41,961 bases of DNA from Treponema sp. (GTDB lineage Bacteria > Spirochaetota > Spirochaetia > Treponematales > Breznakiellaceae), in NCBI GenBank assembly GCA_009782955.1, contig WRIB01000021.1, positions 1 through 41,961 on the forward strand, in the 5' to 3' direction. This document shows positions 41,481 through 41,961 of this stretch, one piece after another. How positions within the stretch are numbered: the stretch's first letter is position 1; each line of letters opens with the position of its first letter. Under the pieces are notes generated by a model. The model ran no database searches and was not told the origin of the DNA. It saw only the letters and a list, made by a program, of their open reading frames with translations. The translations under genes were made by a program, and so were the position numbers.

Positions 41481-41961
41481 ATGTTTGAGGAGTTCGATTT
41501 TTATCCGTTAAAAGGACAGCCTTATTTTGACAATGACAAATTTTGGATTTCGCCATTTAATTTTGTTCCGGAAAACCTTGTAGGTTATCCGGAAAAGATA
41601 CTTATTCATGACTGCACTCTTAGAGACGGGGAACAAACCCCGCGGGTGTATTATACTAAACCGGAACGCGTCAGGATTGCCCGTCAGCTAAACGAACTGG
41701 GTGTAGACAGGATAGAAATCGGAATGCCGATTATTTCCGAGGAACTCAGGAATGCAATCAAAGAAGTTGTAGCCTTAAAGCTAAAATCAAAGATTGTGGT
41801 ATTTGCCCGCGCTAATCCGGAAGATATCCGCCTTAGTGTGGAATGCGGTGCAGAATACATAATTGTCGAACACACAGTAAATCCATATTTATGCAAATAT
41901 GCCTATAAATTGAACCAGGATCAGCTTTGTCAGCGGGTGTATGATAATGTGCTGGCTGCTA
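41481..41961 (+). CDS. HMGL/isopropylmalate-synthase-family enzyme, N-terminal part
   Basis: Partial: 160 residues seen, the frame is still open at the window end. After a ~40-residue N-terminal extension comes ILIHDCTLRDGEQTPRVYYTKPERVRIARQLNELGVDRIEIGMPIIS, the DRE-TIM metallolyase signature (R-D-x-x-Q) shared by homocitrate synthase, isopropylmalate synthase, HMG-CoA lyase and citramalate synthase. Enzymes of this group make or break C-C bonds next to a keto acid. ATG with GGAGG six bases upstream. Probably third gene of the sigma-54 operon; which reaction it does depends on the missing C-terminal part and the unseen neighbours. Confidence 0.85.
   Translation, partial: MFEEFDFYPLKGQPYFDNDKFWISPFNFVPENLVGYPEKILIHDCTLRDGEQTPRVYYTKPERVRIARQLNELGVDRIEIGMPIISEELRNAIKEVVALKLKSKIVVFARANPEDIRLSVECGAEYIIVEHTVNPYLCKYAYKLNQDQLCQRVYDNVLAA

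Noticed and set aside
1-41961. tRNA, rRNA, CRISPR arrays, complete insertion sequences
   Set aside because: No cloverleaf, rRNA-like block, regularly spaced repeat array or transposase was seen on reading both strands; short or divergent examples could be missed without computation.

Overview
The window looks like chromosome from a host-associated, fermentative, anaerobic spirochaete of the Treponema type. I base this on a class I (archaeal-type) lysyl-tRNA synthetase, a 2-aminoethylphosphonate (AEP) transaminase fused to a nucleotidyltransferase-like domain as reported for treponemes, a relaxed spirochaetal lipobox, an [FeFe]-hydrogenase maturase, a Na+-translocating decarboxylase and a Bcd/Etf module. 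This is inference from gene content; no rRNA or other phylogenetic marker lies in the window.

Layout. 1-525 is the 3' end of a reverse transcriptase of the diversity-generating-retroelement (DGR) type. It is followed by about 790 bases without a convincing gene, rich in palindromes and ending in a ~300-base imperfect inverted repeat. 1313-3333 (+) is a HAD phosphatase and the GTPase HydF, converging on 3283-6447 (-), an alpha/beta hydrolase, a sugar kinase and chorismate synthase. 6552-8976 (+) has a small Cys-rich protein and a radical-SAM/DUF4130 pair linked to DNA metabolism. 9287-13630 (-) is an AT-rich island: two adenine methylases and an AlwI-type endonuclease (type IIS restriction-modification), plus a DinB-like protein. 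13772-19757 (-) is a phosphonate locus: degenerate-NTase::AEP transaminase, a complete ABC importer, and a winged-helix::cytidylyltransferase. 19911-22852 (+) is the K+ uptake pair trkA-trkH. 22933-29145 (+) holds an M24-like protein without a metal site, a TPR protein coupled to a glycosyltransferase::acyltransferase fusion, class I LysRS and an alkyltransferase-like protein. 29214-32954 (-) is the oadGAB sodium pump, with two tandem biotin domains in the alpha subunit. 33274-37671 (-) is bcd-etfB-(etfA::crotonase)-nitroreductase. 37778-39109 (-) is a sigma-54 activator divergent from a -24/-12 promoter that reads into a cyclase, an Nramp-related transporter and an HMGL-family enzyme running off the right edge.

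How the parts connect. The energy genes (HydF, Oad, Bcd/Etf) fit a fermenter that uses H2, a sodium gradient and crotonyl-CoA reduction. The phosphonate locus can be read as import and CMP-activation of AEP for cell-surface decoration, not just nutrient use. The sigma-54 module at the right end is a self-contained activator-plus-operon unit whose substrate cannot be deduced from the sequence; it is one of the best candidates for an undescribed system, with the EtfA::crotonase fusion and the phosphonate locus. A ~130-base structured repeat occurs twice (near 9070 and 33070). Several genes have a -10 box placed so that the transcript would be leaderless.
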